The notes beneath the pieces were generated by a model. It was not told the origin of the DNA. It saw nothing but the letters and a program-made list of their open reading frames with translations, and ran no database searches. A stretch of 14,778 nucleotides of DNA from positions 1-14,778 of the forward strand of contig CAIKWV010000346.1 in the NCBI GenBank assembly GCA_903831165.1, written 5' to 3'. Made by a program: the position numbers and the translations under genes. This DNA comes from an uncultured cyanobacterium. GTDB lineage: Bacteria > Cyanobacteriota > Cyanobacteriia > PCC-6307 > Cyanobiaceae. The number at the start of each line of letters is the position of its first letter. Positions within the stretch are counted from its first letter, which is position 1. Positions 6,577 through 14,778 of this stretch are shown here, in pieces.

Positions 6577-8592
6577 TCAGTCCGTGCTGGCGTTCTTCGG
6601 GATCGATTCCTCCCGCCGGCCCAGCAGTTCCCAGATCAGCAGTGGATCTTGCCGGCCTTTGACGGTCATCGAGCCCCAGGAGAGCCAGTGCAGCGGCAGA
6701 TCCGCCGGCAGCAGCTCGCGGGTGGTCGAGGACACCAGCACCCGACAGCGGTTGGTCTGGCGCTCTTTGTCCAGGCTTTCCAGCCGGGAGGCGCAGTTGA
6801 CCGTGTCGCCGATCACGGCGTATTCCAGCCGTTCACTGCTGCCCATGGAGCCCGCCAGCACCTGGCCGGAGTGGATGCCGATCCGCAGATGCATCCGCGG
6901 TTGGCCCTCCAGCGCCAGTTGATCATCCAGCTCCACCACAGCAGCCTGGATGGCCAGGGCGGCTTCGATCGCGGCCTGGGCGTCGGCTTCGACGCTGCTG
7001 CTCAGCGGTGCGCCGAACACGGCCATCAGGCCGTCACCGGTGAACTTGTTGACCATGCCGCCACGCCGGGTGATGGCCGGCACGAAGTGGGCCATGCCCC
7101 GGTTCAGCCAGTCCAGCAGCAGCCGGGGACTGAGCTGCTCCGAGACCGTGGTGAAGTTGCGCGTGTCCGAGAACAGCACCGTCACCGGTAGCTGGCGCCC
7201 CTCGAAGCGGCCATCACTGAGCAGCTGGTCGCGCTGGGCCCAGAGCGCTTCGGCCACGGCCGGAGAGGTGGTCTGTCCCAGCAGGCGTTCGATCTGCTGG
7301 CGCTGTTCCTGGCTGCTGCCGCCGCGCCGCACCCAGCCGGCCACCGCCATCAGGCCAAGGCTGGCCACCGGCATGCTGATCCCGATCCAGACGTGCTGAA
7401 CCAGCAGCAGCACGGCCGTGCCCAGCAGGACGCTCAGGGCCGCGCCCACGGCGAGCACGCTGCGCCGCAGGCTGCGGAAGCCCTCCCCCAGGGCGATGCC
7501 CACAGCGGCGGCCAGCAGATCGAGGGCGTGGTCGACCCAGCCCGGCGCGGCGGTGATGGCGGCGGTTCCATCGCGGTTGGCACCGCTGGGGCCGCGGCGA
7601 TGGTCGAGCAGGGAGGCGACGCGCTGGGCATGGATCTCGACGCCGGGCATCAGCATCGGTGTGCTGCCCTGGGAGAAGCGGCTGAAGGGTGTCGGGAACA
7701 GGTCCCGCAGGGAGGGGGCGGTGCTGCCGATCAGCACGATGTCGCCTCGCACCTGGTCGGGACCGGGCCCCGTGCCGGCGAGCAGGTCGCGCAGGCTCCA
7801 GCGCTGAAAGCTGCCGGGCTGCAGGTAGCGCAGCATCTGTTGGAAGCCGGCGGCGTCCACCCCCTGGTATCCCCCCGATTCGCTCTCCAGCCAGGGGATC
7901 GCCAGGGCGCCGCTCTCCAGGCGCCGGGGCAGGGAAGGATCGTTGGTGGCCACCTGTACCAGCCGCAGCGGCAGGGCCACGGTGGCGCTGTTCTGGCCGG
8001 AGACATGCACCAGATCCCGGCGCACGACGCCGTCGTCATCGGTGACCAGGTCGTTGAAGGCCTGGCGCTGGGGTGGCGTCAGGGGGATGGCGCCGATGCC
8101 TTCGGCGGCATTGAAAATCGACACCAGCCGCGGATCGCGCTGGAAACGATTCCGCAGGCACTGTTGCTGGTCGCCGACCCCCTTGTCGCGGTAGAGGTCG
8201 AGGGTCACGGCCTTGGCGCCGCCAGCCAGTAGCCGATCGATGGCGTTGCAGAGCAGGGCGTCATTGATCGGCCAGCCGAACCGGGCGATGTCCTGCTCGT
8301 CGATGCTGATCAGGCTGATCGGCAGGTCCCGGGCCGAGGCTGCGGGGCGCAGGCCCGTGATCAGGTCGTAAAAGAGCAGGTTGAGGGTCTGGTTGATCGG
8401 GCTTGCATGCAGCGCCATTAGGGCGCCGGCAGCGAGGCCGTAGGGCAGGGCTGCCTTGAGGTGGGCCCTGGGTTTTCGTCGCAGCCCCTGCACCAGGGAG
8501 CGGAGTGGGCGCAGGACGAAGGCCATCGGGCTGGGGATCTGGCCAGGACGTCCATTCTCGCTGTCGCTGAGCTCCGATGAGTTGGCAGCCAT
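6577..8592 (-). CDS. CHASE2-domain class III nucleotide cyclase (cyclase 2)
   Basis: Predicted 671-residue membrane cyclase. From ATG 8592: polar N-tail, first membrane helix (about 46-62), CHASE2 extracytoplasmic domain (about 70-350, opening LISLISIDEQDI-like with ISLISIDEQD, and IVLIGSTAPSLRD near its end), three membrane helices (roughly 363-445), then the catalytic domain. Catalytic residues: metal-binding Asp476 (FSDTRNF) and Asp520 (KFTGDGLM), Lys516, transition-state Asn599 and Arg603 (NCASR). The second purine-reading position is Ala592 (YAVIGD) instead of the Thr of cyclase 1 or the Asp of class IIIa enzymes, so the substrate is less predictable from sequence. Other starts are GTG 8634 and ATG 8526; a GGAGG near 8661-8665 is too far upstream for GTG 8634. 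It is the first gene of a probable two-gene unit with tpsB and is divergent from tpsA. The two cyclases are paralogous in architecture but clearly diverged. Confidence 0.88.
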   Translation of the reverse strand: MAANSSELSDSENGRPGQIPSPMAFVLRPLRSLVQGLRRKPRAHLKAALPYGLAAGALMALHASPINQTLNLLFYDLITGLRPAASARDLPISLISIDEQDIARFGWPINDALLCNAIDRLLAGGAKAVTLDLYRDKGVGDQQQCLRNRFQRDPRLVSIFNAAEGIGAIPLTPPQRQAFNDLVTDDDGVVRRDLVHVSGQNSATVALPLRLVQVATNDPSLPRRLESGALAIPWLESESGGYQGVDAAGFQQMLRYLQPGSFQRWSLRDLLAGTGPGPDQVRGDIVLIGSTAPSLRDLFPTPFSRFSQGSTPMLMPGVEIHAQRVASLLDHRRGPSGANRDGTAAITAAPGWVDHALDLLAAAVGIALGEGFRSLRRSVLAVGAALSVLLGTAVLLLVQHVWIGISMPVASLGLMAVAGWVRRGGSSQEQRQQIERLLGQTTSPAVAEALWAQRDQLLSDGRFEGRQLPVTVLFSDTRNFTTVSEQLSPRLLLDWLNRGMAHFVPAITRRGGMVNKFTGDGLMAVFGAPLSSSVEADAQAAIEAALAIQAAVVELDDQLALEGQPRMHLRIGIHSGQVLAGSMGSSERLEYAVIGDTVNCASRLESLDKERQTNRCRVLVSSTTRELLPADLPLHWLSWGSMTVKGRQDPLLIWELLGRREESIPKNASTD

Positions 8593-8694
8593 GGCTGAGA
8601 CGCCAGGGTTGGTCGCTCCGTGTCGCCGCCGCACGGGCTGGAGGGCCGCAGCTGGCCGCTCCTCCCAACGAGACCCGGCCCGGCCTCAGGTTCG

Positions 8695-8708
8695 GTAGCC
8701 ATGGCTAC
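8695..8708. promoter_or_regulatory. Candidate NtcA site, perfect GTA-N8-TAC palindrome
   Basis: GTAGCCATGGCTAC is a perfect 14-base palindrome that matches the NtcA consensus GTA-N8-TAC exactly. NtcA is the CRP-family nitrogen regulator of cyanobacteria and responds to 2-oxoglutarate. The site lies between the divergent cyclase 2 and tpsA genes, 63 bases before the tpsA ATG. A TAN3T box (TAGGTT, 8737-8742) lies 28 bases after it toward tpsA, somewhat longer than the usual 20-24. No TAN3T box is seen on the cyclase side. The core is more GC-rich than most proven NtcA sites. Confidence 0.42.
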
Positions 8709-8736
8709 GCGGCTTGGCATTTTCGAGGGTCTGCCA

Positions 8737-8742
8737 TAGGTT
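8737..8742 (+). promoter_or_regulatory. Candidate -10 box for tpsA (TAGGTT)
   Basis: TAGGTT fits the TAN3T form of cyanobacterial -10 boxes and has a TTGGCA (8714-8719) 17 bases upstream that could act as a -35. Transcription would start near 8749, about 23 bases before the ATG. Match quality is moderate. Confidence 0.3.
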
Positions 8743-8771
8743 TCTCCTCTGTTTTGCAATAGCGCACTCCT

Positions 8772-11700
8772 ATGGCCCAGGCGGTGCCCTCCTCTGACTC
8801 CGGTCAGGGCGCCGCCCAGGGGAGCCAGCGCCGCGCCGGCTCCCGCCGGGCCGGTTCCGGTTCGGCGCGCTTCCTGGGGCTGACCGGTCTGGGCCTGGCC
8901 CTGCTGATGGTGGGCGATCTCCGTTCCCGGGCCGGCGAGATCACCGCGGCGGGCGGTGGCCGCAGCCTGGGCACGCTCGTCAACGGAGGCAGTTCCTGTC
9001 AGAGCGGAGCCTGTGCCGTCAGCGGCGGTACCAAGGCCGGCAGCAACCTCTTCCATCGGTTTGCCGCCTTCGATACCCGCGGCGGCATCACGGGTGTCTC
9101 GATTCAGACCTACGGGTTGCGCAACCTGATGGTGGGGGTGATGAACCCCCTAGGCAGCTTCATTGACAAGCCGATCAGCCTCAGCGGTGCCGTCAACCTG
9201 TTCTGGCTGTCTCCCGGCGGCATCCATCTGGCCGGTGCCGGCAGTTTCAGCAACATCCAGTCGCTGCACCTCAGCACCGCCACCGGTCTGCGCTTCGCCG
9301 ATGGCGGGTTGTTCGACGTGTTCGCCACCAGTGCCACCCAGGCCTCGGCGTTGTCGGCCCAGCCCCTGACGGCCTCCGGACTGGTCACGGACCCCGCCAG
9401 CCTCAGCGGCATCGGGCTCAACGGCAACGGCGATCTGAGCATCGACGGCGGCCTGCTCACCGTCGACAACAGCCTGCTGCTCGATGCGCAGGGGGGCCAT
9501 GTGTTGCTGCAAGGGGCAGCGCTACAGGCCGGTCCAGCCTCAGCCAGCCCGTCGACGCCCGGCGGCAGTGTCAGCGTGCGCGGCGCCTCGATCAGCCAGA
9601 GCGGCACGATCAACGTCAGCGGCAGCCAGGGTGGCCGCATCGCCCTGACAGCGGGTACGACCTTGACCAGTGCCGGCAGCCTGCGGGCCGTCGGCGAGGG
9701 CAGCGGCGCTGCTGGGGGTGTGATTGAGCTGGCGGCGCCGACGATCGCCCTGCAGGGCGCCACGGCCGATGCGTCCGGCAACGGCTCCGGCGGGGCGGTG
9801 CGCGTGGGTGGCGGCTATCAGGGGAGTGCCCTGAGCCTGGGCGGAGCCAACGCCAGCCAGGTCAGCGTCGATGGGGCCACGAGCCTGCGCGCCGATGCGG
9901 GCGAACGGGGGCCAGGCGGTGAACTGGTGGTCTGGTCCGAGGGCCGCACTGACTTTGCCGGTTCCCTCAGCGCCCGGGGCGGCCCGCTGGGCGGTGATGG
10001 CGGGCGGATGGAGGTGTCCGGCCGTCAGGGCCTGCGCTTCACCGGCAGTGCCGTCGCCTCGGCCTACAGCGGCCAGGCGGGCAGCCTGCTGCTCGATCCC
10101 AAGAACATCCTGATCAGCAACGGCTTTGATAGCAACTACTTCCCCGACGGCAACGTCAGCTTCAACGATTCGCCTGAGGTCGACTACATCATCAGCCCCA
10201 GCCAGATCGAGGCGATCACCAGAAACGGTACGTCGCTACTGCTTCAGGCCAACAACGACATCACGCTCGACATCGATTCGCCGCTGTCGCTGGAAGGGTC
10301 GGGATTAGGGGATCTCCCCGGCGATCTCAGTCTCGAGGCCGGTCGCTCGATCGCGCTCAACTCCAACATCAGCAGCCTCGATGGGGCCAGCGTCAGCTTC
10401 AAGGCCAACAGTCCGCTGGCGATTCAGGCCTACCGCGATGAAGGCGCAGGTTTCCTGACCATGGCCGCCGGCACCAGCATCAACGTCGGTTCGGGTAGCG
10501 CCCTGTTCAGCGTGGCGCCCAACACCAAAGGAACCAACACCCCTGGCCTGCTGTCCCTGCAGAACGTCGCCGCCGGGGCGATCACGGCCGACGGGGCGGC
10601 GGGGGTGGAGGTGTCGGGCGCCACGTTGAGTGTGCCCACTGCCCTGGGTGATCTCTCGATCACCGGCACGGCCGGCTCGGATACGGGCACGAGTCAGGCC
10701 GTCGGGATCAGCGGTGCCACCCTCAGCACCGATGGTGGCAATCTCAGCATCAGCGGCACGGTGACCGCGGGTAGCGGCGATAGCCGTGGTGTCTTCATCG
10801 ACAACTCCAGCCTCAGCACCCAGGCCGGCACTCTCACGATCACCGGCTCTGCCGGCACCACCACGGCTTCCCTGGCGCGGGGCATCGAGATCGTCAGCGG
10901 CAGTGCGCTGACCACGGTGGAGGGCCTGATCGCCCTGCATGGCACCGGAGGGACGGGCGGCTTCAAAGACAGTGGCGCCACCGACACCATTGGCGTGGCG
11001 ATGACCTTCGCGCCCACGCTGCAGGCCTTCGGCAATGGCTCGATCCTGATCGAGGGCTTCGGCGGCACGCAGGGTTCGAGCGGCGAAGGAGAGGCCTACT
11101 GGAATCAGGGCATTCACCTCACCGGTGGCACGCAATTGATCACCAACAGCGGTGCCATCACCCTGCAGGGCACCGGTGGACAGGCCACGACCGGGATCGC
11201 GGATGGGGTGTTTCTGGGTTCCTTCATCGAGCAGTCCGCCACGGCGATCCTCAGCGGCGGCGGCCCGATCACCATCAACGGCACGGGCGGCAGCAGCAGC
11301 AGTGGCGTCGCCCGTGGCGTAGCACTGCAGGTGGAGAGTGGTGCCGCTGGCATCGCCGTGCGCAGCACCAACGGCGATGCCAGCGGTGCCCCCCTGACGA
11401 TCATCGGTGTCGGTGGAGCCGGCGTGGACGACAACCATGCGGTGCAGATCGATCAGGGAGCCGCCATCGACAGCGGGGTCGGAACCCTGGCGATCAGTGG
11501 CACCGGCGGCGCCAACAGCGGCAGCTCGAACCATGGCATCAGCCTGGGGGGCAACCTGTTCAGCAGCAGCGGTGCGATCAGCCTGGAGGGCACCAGTGGT
11601 GCGGGCCAGAACTTCAATACGGGAGTGGTGATCGACAGCACAGCCTCGGTGATCTCCAGCGATGCGACGGTCACGATCCGCGGTGATCGCGGCGCCGTCA

Positions 11701-14700
11701 GCGGCTACGACAACGATGGCGTCGATCTCTTCGGCAATGTCAGCTCCGGAGTGACGCTGCCTTCGCAGGGGAAGGCCATCAGCATCGAAGGTGGCCTTGC
11801 TGGCGCTCAGGGAAATGATTCGCTCAGCGGTGGCGGTGCCACCGATGGCAACTACGGCGTCTATATGGGCTACGGCGCCAGCCTTAGCAGCAGTGGTGAG
11901 GCCGCCGCCATCCGCATCGATGGCCAGGGTGCCGGCACCGGTGGTGACAACGTCGGCGTTTCCCTGGACGGTTCGATCAGCGCCACCGGCCTAGGCTCCG
12001 GCATCACGATCGTCGGCCACGGCAGCCCGACCGCCACGGGAAGTGGCAGTCATGGGGTTCAGATCTACGGCAGCCTTTCGACGTCTTCGGGGCCGATCGC
12101 TCTGACAGGTACCGGCGGCAGCGGTAGCGCCGATCTGGACGGCATCCGCGTCGAGGGCCTCGGATCCGTTCTTGCTGCCGCACTCCCCGGGGGCGATGGA
12201 CCGGTGGCTGCCATTGCCAGTGGTCCGGCCATCAACAGTGGCAGTGGCACCCTTTTCCTGGACGGTACCGCCGGTACGGTCAATTCTTTCAATGGCGAGT
12301 ACGCCTACGGCGGTACCGGCGTTCTGCTGACCAATAGCGCTGATCTGGTCGGCCATGGCATCACGGTCAAGGCCCAAGGTGCTGCGTTCGCCCCCGGTTT
12401 TGATCCCGATGGGGGCTCCATGGTCAGCCAGGGGCTGTGGGTCACCGATCTCTCCCAGCTGCTCAGCGATGGCGGCCTGACGGTCACCGCGTCAGCTTTC
12501 CCCGTCGCGACGGGCAGCCCCACCTACACCACCGGCAAGGCCATCGGCATTGCGATCCAGGAGGGCGCCACGGTACGGGCCAGCGGTGCCGGAGACCTGC
12601 AACTGACCGGAACGGCCGGCAGTAACCCGGCCACCAGCCCAACCAGCATCGGCGTTCTGGTCAGCGGCGGTGCCCAGGTGCTGGGTGAAGCCGGAGCGGA
12701 TGTCCGCATCAGCGGCACCGCCAACGATGGCGCCAGCTTCGCTGCCGTCACCCTCGCCGATACCAGTTATCCGGGGTCTCCTTCTTTCTACGGCGTGACC
12801 ACCTTGCGCAGCAACGGCGGCGATGTGGTGATCCAGGGCATCAGCAATTCCGTGGATCCCACGGCCCAGGGCCTGGCCGTTCTGACCGGGTTCTATGCCG
12901 GAGGGGACGCCATCCCAGGCTTTGGTGCCGTTCAGATTGAGGCCACCTCGATCGATGGTTTCGGTGGCGTCATCCAACTCATTGGTGAGCGGCCCACCGA
13001 GCTGGGCGGCACGGCTCTGCTGGCCCAGCAGGGCGCTCGGCTGGGCAGCAGCAGCACTGCGATTCTGCAGATTGACGGCTTCAGGGGCGATGTCGATCTG
13101 GCTGGCCACCTGGAGGCTGCCGGCCCGGTGTTAATTCAATCCGAGGCTGATCTGCTCACCTCGGCCACCATCACCAGCGCCGGTGTTGATGGTGGCGACA
13201 TCAATCTTCAGGCCCTCAATAATCTACGGCTCGGTGGCAGTTTGCTCAGCAATGGGGCTGCCTTCGACGCCTCAGTTCTGGCCGATGCCGGCAATAGTGG
13301 TACGGCGTTGATCACGCTCGATAACCCCAGCTTCAATCTGGCTGGTGGGGTCGCCAGTCTCTATCTGGTTGATCCCAGTGTCACCTCTCTGGCCAGCCTT
13401 GATCTGACGGATCAAAGCTTGACCATTCTCGGTGGCAGCAGCGTGCGGGCTGGCGAGTTGAGCATCGGCAACGGCACGGGCACGGTCGTGATGGATCCAG
13501 GTGGATCCCTGCAGGCCACGGGGTTGACGTTGGTCAGTGGCACTTACCAGAGCAGCGAATTGACCTTGCTGAAAAGCCACCTGGATCTCAGCGCCAGCAG
13601 TCTGCAGGGGAGTGGCGATCTGAGTGTGAGTGGCGCTTTTAACTTCAGCGGTGAGAACACGATCGCCACCTCGGGAGTGTTCACCACTGCCGGCAATAGC
13701 GCGGCCGTGGACCTGGGTGGTAACAACTGGCTGAATCTCTCCAACAACGTCACCTGGGTGAATGAGGGCCAGCTGAAACTCGCGGATAACGGCAATCAGA
13801 GCATCCTGGATCTCGGCTCCTCGACAAAAGAGACGAATACACTCCGCAACACTGCCACCGGCGTGATCAGCACGGCTGGTGTCCAGGTGATCATCCAGGG
13901 ATCAGATGGTGTTTTTGAAAATCAAGGCACCCTGAATGTCCTCTCGGGAACCTTCTCTTCCAACCTGCCCTCCTTCACTCAAGCCGGCACCCTCGATGTG
14001 GCAGGTGGGGCCACCTTCTTCAAACGCGATGGCAGTGCCGCCAGCAGTGGCACGCTGGTGAATCAGGCGACAGGGTTGATTCAGGGGGCCGGGCTGATTG
14101 ATCTGGGCAGTGATGGCTTGCTCACCAACAGCGGCACGGTCAGCCCCGGTGGCTCGGGCATGGCGGCTACGCTCAGCCTCACGGGCAATTATCTGCAGAC
14201 TGCGGGTGGCTTGCTTCTAATTGATCTGGTGGGTCCTGGGAACCGCAACAGTGAAAATGCTATCGGACCCCAGCTTTTCACTGCTCAATCCGGAATATCC
14301 AACGATCTGTTGGCTGTCTCGGGCACGGCGCAACTGGGTGGTTATCTCACGGCGACTGTGATTGCCGGCGTGGACTATGACGTTTTAAGTGTTTCTGGAG
14401 ATGTGGTGCTTGGTGGAACGCTGACCGCGAATCTGATCAATGAATTTGTCCCCGCTGATGGCAGCGTCTTCGACGTGGTCACCTCCGGCGCGGCGATGAC
14501 CGGGGATTTCGCTACTGCCAATCTTCCTGTCCCCCTTCAGGGTCAGATTGTCAACAACATTTATCAGCTTTCAACGCCAACCCCCACCCCGGAGCCCACG
14601 CCCGCTCCGACCCCAGCACCGACACCTGCGCCCACCCCGGAGCCGACGCCTGCGCCCACCCCGGAGCCCACACCCGCTCCGACCCCAGCACCGACACCTG

Positions 14701-14778
14701 CGCCCACGCCCGAGCCCACGCCCGCTCCGACCCCGGCGCCGACGCCTGCGCCCACCCCGGAGCCCACGCCCGCTCCGA
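8772..14778 (+). CDS. Giant two-partner secretion adhesin (filamentous haemagglutinin-like, TpsA), 3' partial
   Basis: One frame stays open from ATG 8772 to the right edge (2002 codons so far, no stop), with no frameshift found. N-terminus: 33-residue basic tail with two RR pairs, hydrophobic core [15 protein letters not shown] (34-48) and cleavage near SRA (54). The TPS/haemagglutination-activity domain follows (about 55-450), with Cys76 and Cys81, NLFHRF (92-97), [10 protein letters not shown] (142-151), LSTATGLRF, and [10 protein letters not shown] (near 439). This is the cyanobacterial form of the TpsA secretion domain recognised by TpsB. Next come Gly/Ser/Thr-rich beta-helix repeats (about 617-1360), a less regular beta-rich region, a passenger-end-like stretch with TVSPGG and two VSG-LGG-LTA motifs (14301-14447), and a (E/A)PTP tail (from residue 1934). 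No good Shine-Dalgarno precedes the ATG. Likely function: surface adhesion, aggregation or biofilm formation, exported by the transporter at 4747-6450. The tail is probably a linker to a further domain outside the window. Confidence 0.9.
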   Translation, partial: MAQAVPSSDSGQGAAQGSQRRAGSRRAGSGSARFLGLTGLGLALLMVGDLRSRAGEITAAGGGRSLGTLVNGGSSCQSGACAVSGGTKAGSNLFHRFAAFDTRGGITGVSIQTYGLRNLMVGVMNPLGSFIDKPISLSGAVNLFWLSPGGIHLAGAGSFSNIQSLHLSTATGLRFADGGLFDVFATSATQASALSAQPLTASGLVTDPASLSGIGLNGNGDLSIDGGLLTVDNSLLLDAQGGHVLLQGAALQAGPASASPSTPGGSVSVRGASISQSGTINVSGSQGGRIALTAGTTLTSAGSLRAVGEGSGAAGGVIELAAPTIALQGATADASGNGSGGAVRVGGGYQGSALSLGGANASQVSVDGATSLRADAGERGPGGELVVWSEGRTDFAGSLSARGGPLGGDGGRMEVSGRQGLRFTGSAVASAYSGQAGSLLLDPKNILISNGFDSNYFPDGNVSFNDSPEVDYIISPSQIEAITRNGTSLLLQANNDITLDIDSPLSLEGSGLGDLPGDLSLEAGRSIALNSNISSLDGASVSFKANSPLAIQAYRDEGAGFLTMAAGTSINVGSGSALFSVAPNTKGTNTPGLLSLQNVAAGAITADGAAGVEVSGATLSVPTALGDLSITGTAGSDTGTSQAVGISGATLSTDGGNLSISGTVTAGSGDSRGVFIDNSSLSTQAGTLTITGSAGTTTASLARGIEIVSGSALTTVEGLIALHGTGGTGGFKDSGATDTIGVAMTFAPTLQAFGNGSILIEGFGGTQGSSGEGEAYWNQGIHLTGGTQLITNSGAITLQGTGGQATTGIADGVFLGSFIEQSATAILSGGGPITINGTGGSSSSGVARGVALQVESGAAGIAVRSTNGDASGAPLTIIGVGGAGVDDNHAVQIDQGAAIDSGVGTLAISGTGGANSGSSNHGISLGGNLFSSSGAISLEGTSGAGQNFNTGVVIDSTASVISSDATVTIRGDRGAVSGYDNDGVDLFGNVSSGVTLPSQGKAISIEGGLAGAQGNDSLSGGGATDGNYGVYMGYGASLSSSGEAAAIRIDGQGAGTGGDNVGVSLDGSISATGLGSGITIVGHGSPTATGSGSHGVQIYGSLSTSSGPIALTGTGGSGSADLDGIRVEGLGSVLAAALPGGDGPVAAIASGPAINSGSGTLFLDGTAGTVNSFNGEYAYGGTGVLLTNSADLVGHGITVKAQGAAFAPGFDPDGGSMVSQGLWVTDLSQLLSDGGLTVTASAFPVATGSPTYTTGKAIGIAIQEGATVRASGAGDLQLTGTAGSNPATSPTSIGVLVSGGAQVLGEAGADVRISGTANDGASFAAVTLADTSYPGSPSFYGVTTLRSNGGDVVIQGISNSVDPTAQGLAVLTGFYAGGDAIPGFGAVQIEATSIDGFGGVIQLIGERPTELGGTALLAQQGARLGSSSTAILQIDGFRGDVDLAGHLEAAGPVLIQSEADLLTSATITSAGVDGGDINLQALNNLRLGGSLLSNGAAFDASVLADAGNSGTALITLDNPSFNLAGGVASLYLVDPSVTSLASLDLTDQSLTILGGSSVRAGELSIGNGTGTVVMDPGGSLQATGLTLVSGTYQSSELTLLKSHLDLSASSLQGSGDLSVSGAFNFSGENTIATSGVFTTAGNSAAVDLGGNNWLNLSNNVTWVNEGQLKLADNGNQSILDLGSSTKETNTLRNTATGVISTAGVQVIIQGSDGVFENQGTLNVLSGTFSSNLPSFTQAGTLDVAGGATFFKRDGSAASSGTLVNQATGLIQGAGLIDLGSDGLLTNSGTVSPGGSGMAATLSLTGNYLQTAGGLLLIDLVGPGNRNSENAIGPQLFTAQSGISNDLLAVSGTAQLGGYLTATVIAGVDYDVLSVSGDVVLGGTLTANLINEFVPADGSVFDVVTSGAAMTGDFATANLPVPLQGQIVNNIYQLSTPTPTPEPTPAPTPAPTPAPTPEPTPAPTPEPTPAPTPAPTPAPTPEPTPAPTPAPTPAPTPEPTPAP
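10630..12850 (+). repeat. Beta-helix repeats inside the adhesin
   Basis: About fifteen imperfect units, each roughly 35-50 residues, follow a pattern of GV-x-L/I, a stretch such as LSSSSG or LTTNSG, a strand such as ITLQ or LSIS, then GTGG or GTAG and a Ser/Gly-rich turn. Examples are [32 protein letters not shown] and IALTGTGG. The pattern fits successive coils of a right-handed beta-helix, as in filamentous haemagglutinins. Units vary in length and are diverged, so they are not recent DNA duplications. Confidence 0.65.
14574..14778 (+). repeat. (E/A)PTP proline-rich tandem repeat, open at window edge
   Basis: The coding sequence becomes a run of four-residue units, EPTP or APTP, each 12 bases. 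Glu codons fall at 14592, 14640, 14664, 14712 and 14760. This gives a higher-order unit of one Glu and three Ala units (16 residues, 48 bases), with one shortened two-unit block (24 bases) between 14640 and 14664. Many synonymous changes are shared between the 48-base units, which points to slippage or unequal recombination. Proline-rich stretches of this kind usually act as extended linkers or wall-spanning rods. Confidence 0.85.

Noticed and set aside
5479..8232. Long plus-strand ORFs opposite tpsB (5479-6468) and opposite cyclase 2 (7393-8232)
   Set aside because: Low-complexity Gly/Gln/His-rich antisense frames; the minus-strand frames hold clear family motifs.
10305..11534. 409-codon minus-strand ORF opposite the adhesin
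   Set aside because: Arg/Gly/Ala-rich antisense translation of Gly-rich repeats in GC-rich DNA; the adhesin frame on the plus strand is continuous and meaningful.
14574..14778. Regular repeats as a CRISPR array or noncoding satellite
   Set aside because: Units are 12 and 48 bases with no unique spacers and stay in frame with the adhesin, so this is a coding repeat.

Overview
The window is GC-rich and densely coding. Its gene families point to a picocyanobacterium of the Cyanobium / freshwater Synechococcus type. The evidence is a cyanobacterial-style two-partner secretion (TPS) adhesin with a [10 protein letters not shown] motif, its ShlB/FhaC-type outer-membrane transporter, two CHASE2-domain class III nucleotide cyclases, a cyanobacterial-style FecR-domain protein, one HIP1 octamer (GCGATCGC) and a perfect GTA-N8-TAC palindrome resembling an NtcA site. 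The assignment is inferred from family content, not from a marker gene.

Layout. (1) 1-221, minus: start of a membrane protein that runs off the left edge, possibly an MscS-like channel. (2) 222-621: gene-free. (3) 622-4265, plus: a compact run of SIMPL-domain exported protein, FecR-domain exported protein and CHASE2-adenylate/guanylate cyclase, probably one operon. (4) 4266-4746: gene-free, filled by two tandem units of about 235 bp whose left parts resemble the 3' end of the neighbouring transporter gene. (5) 4747-8592, minus: a second CHASE2-cyclase followed by the TpsB transporter. (6) 8593-8771: divergent intergenic region with the NtcA-like palindrome. (7) 8772 to the right edge, plus: a very large TpsA adhesin, over 2000 residues and still open, with signal peptide, TPS domain, long beta-helix repeats and a (E/A)PTP proline-rich tail.

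How the parts may work together. TpsB would export TpsA across the outer membrane. The two CHASE2 cyclases have predicted extracytoplasmic sensor domains and cytoplasmic catalytic domains, so they could report envelope or surface state as cyclic nucleotide. The FecR-domain and SIMPL proteins are predicted to lie in the periplasm or envelope. The locus therefore reads as a surface-adhesin secretion module embedded in an envelope-sensing second-messenger module. The functional link is inference from gene order only. If the palindrome is a real NtcA site, adhesin expression would also respond to nitrogen status. I saw no tRNA, rRNA, CRISPR array, transposase or convincing factor-independent terminator.
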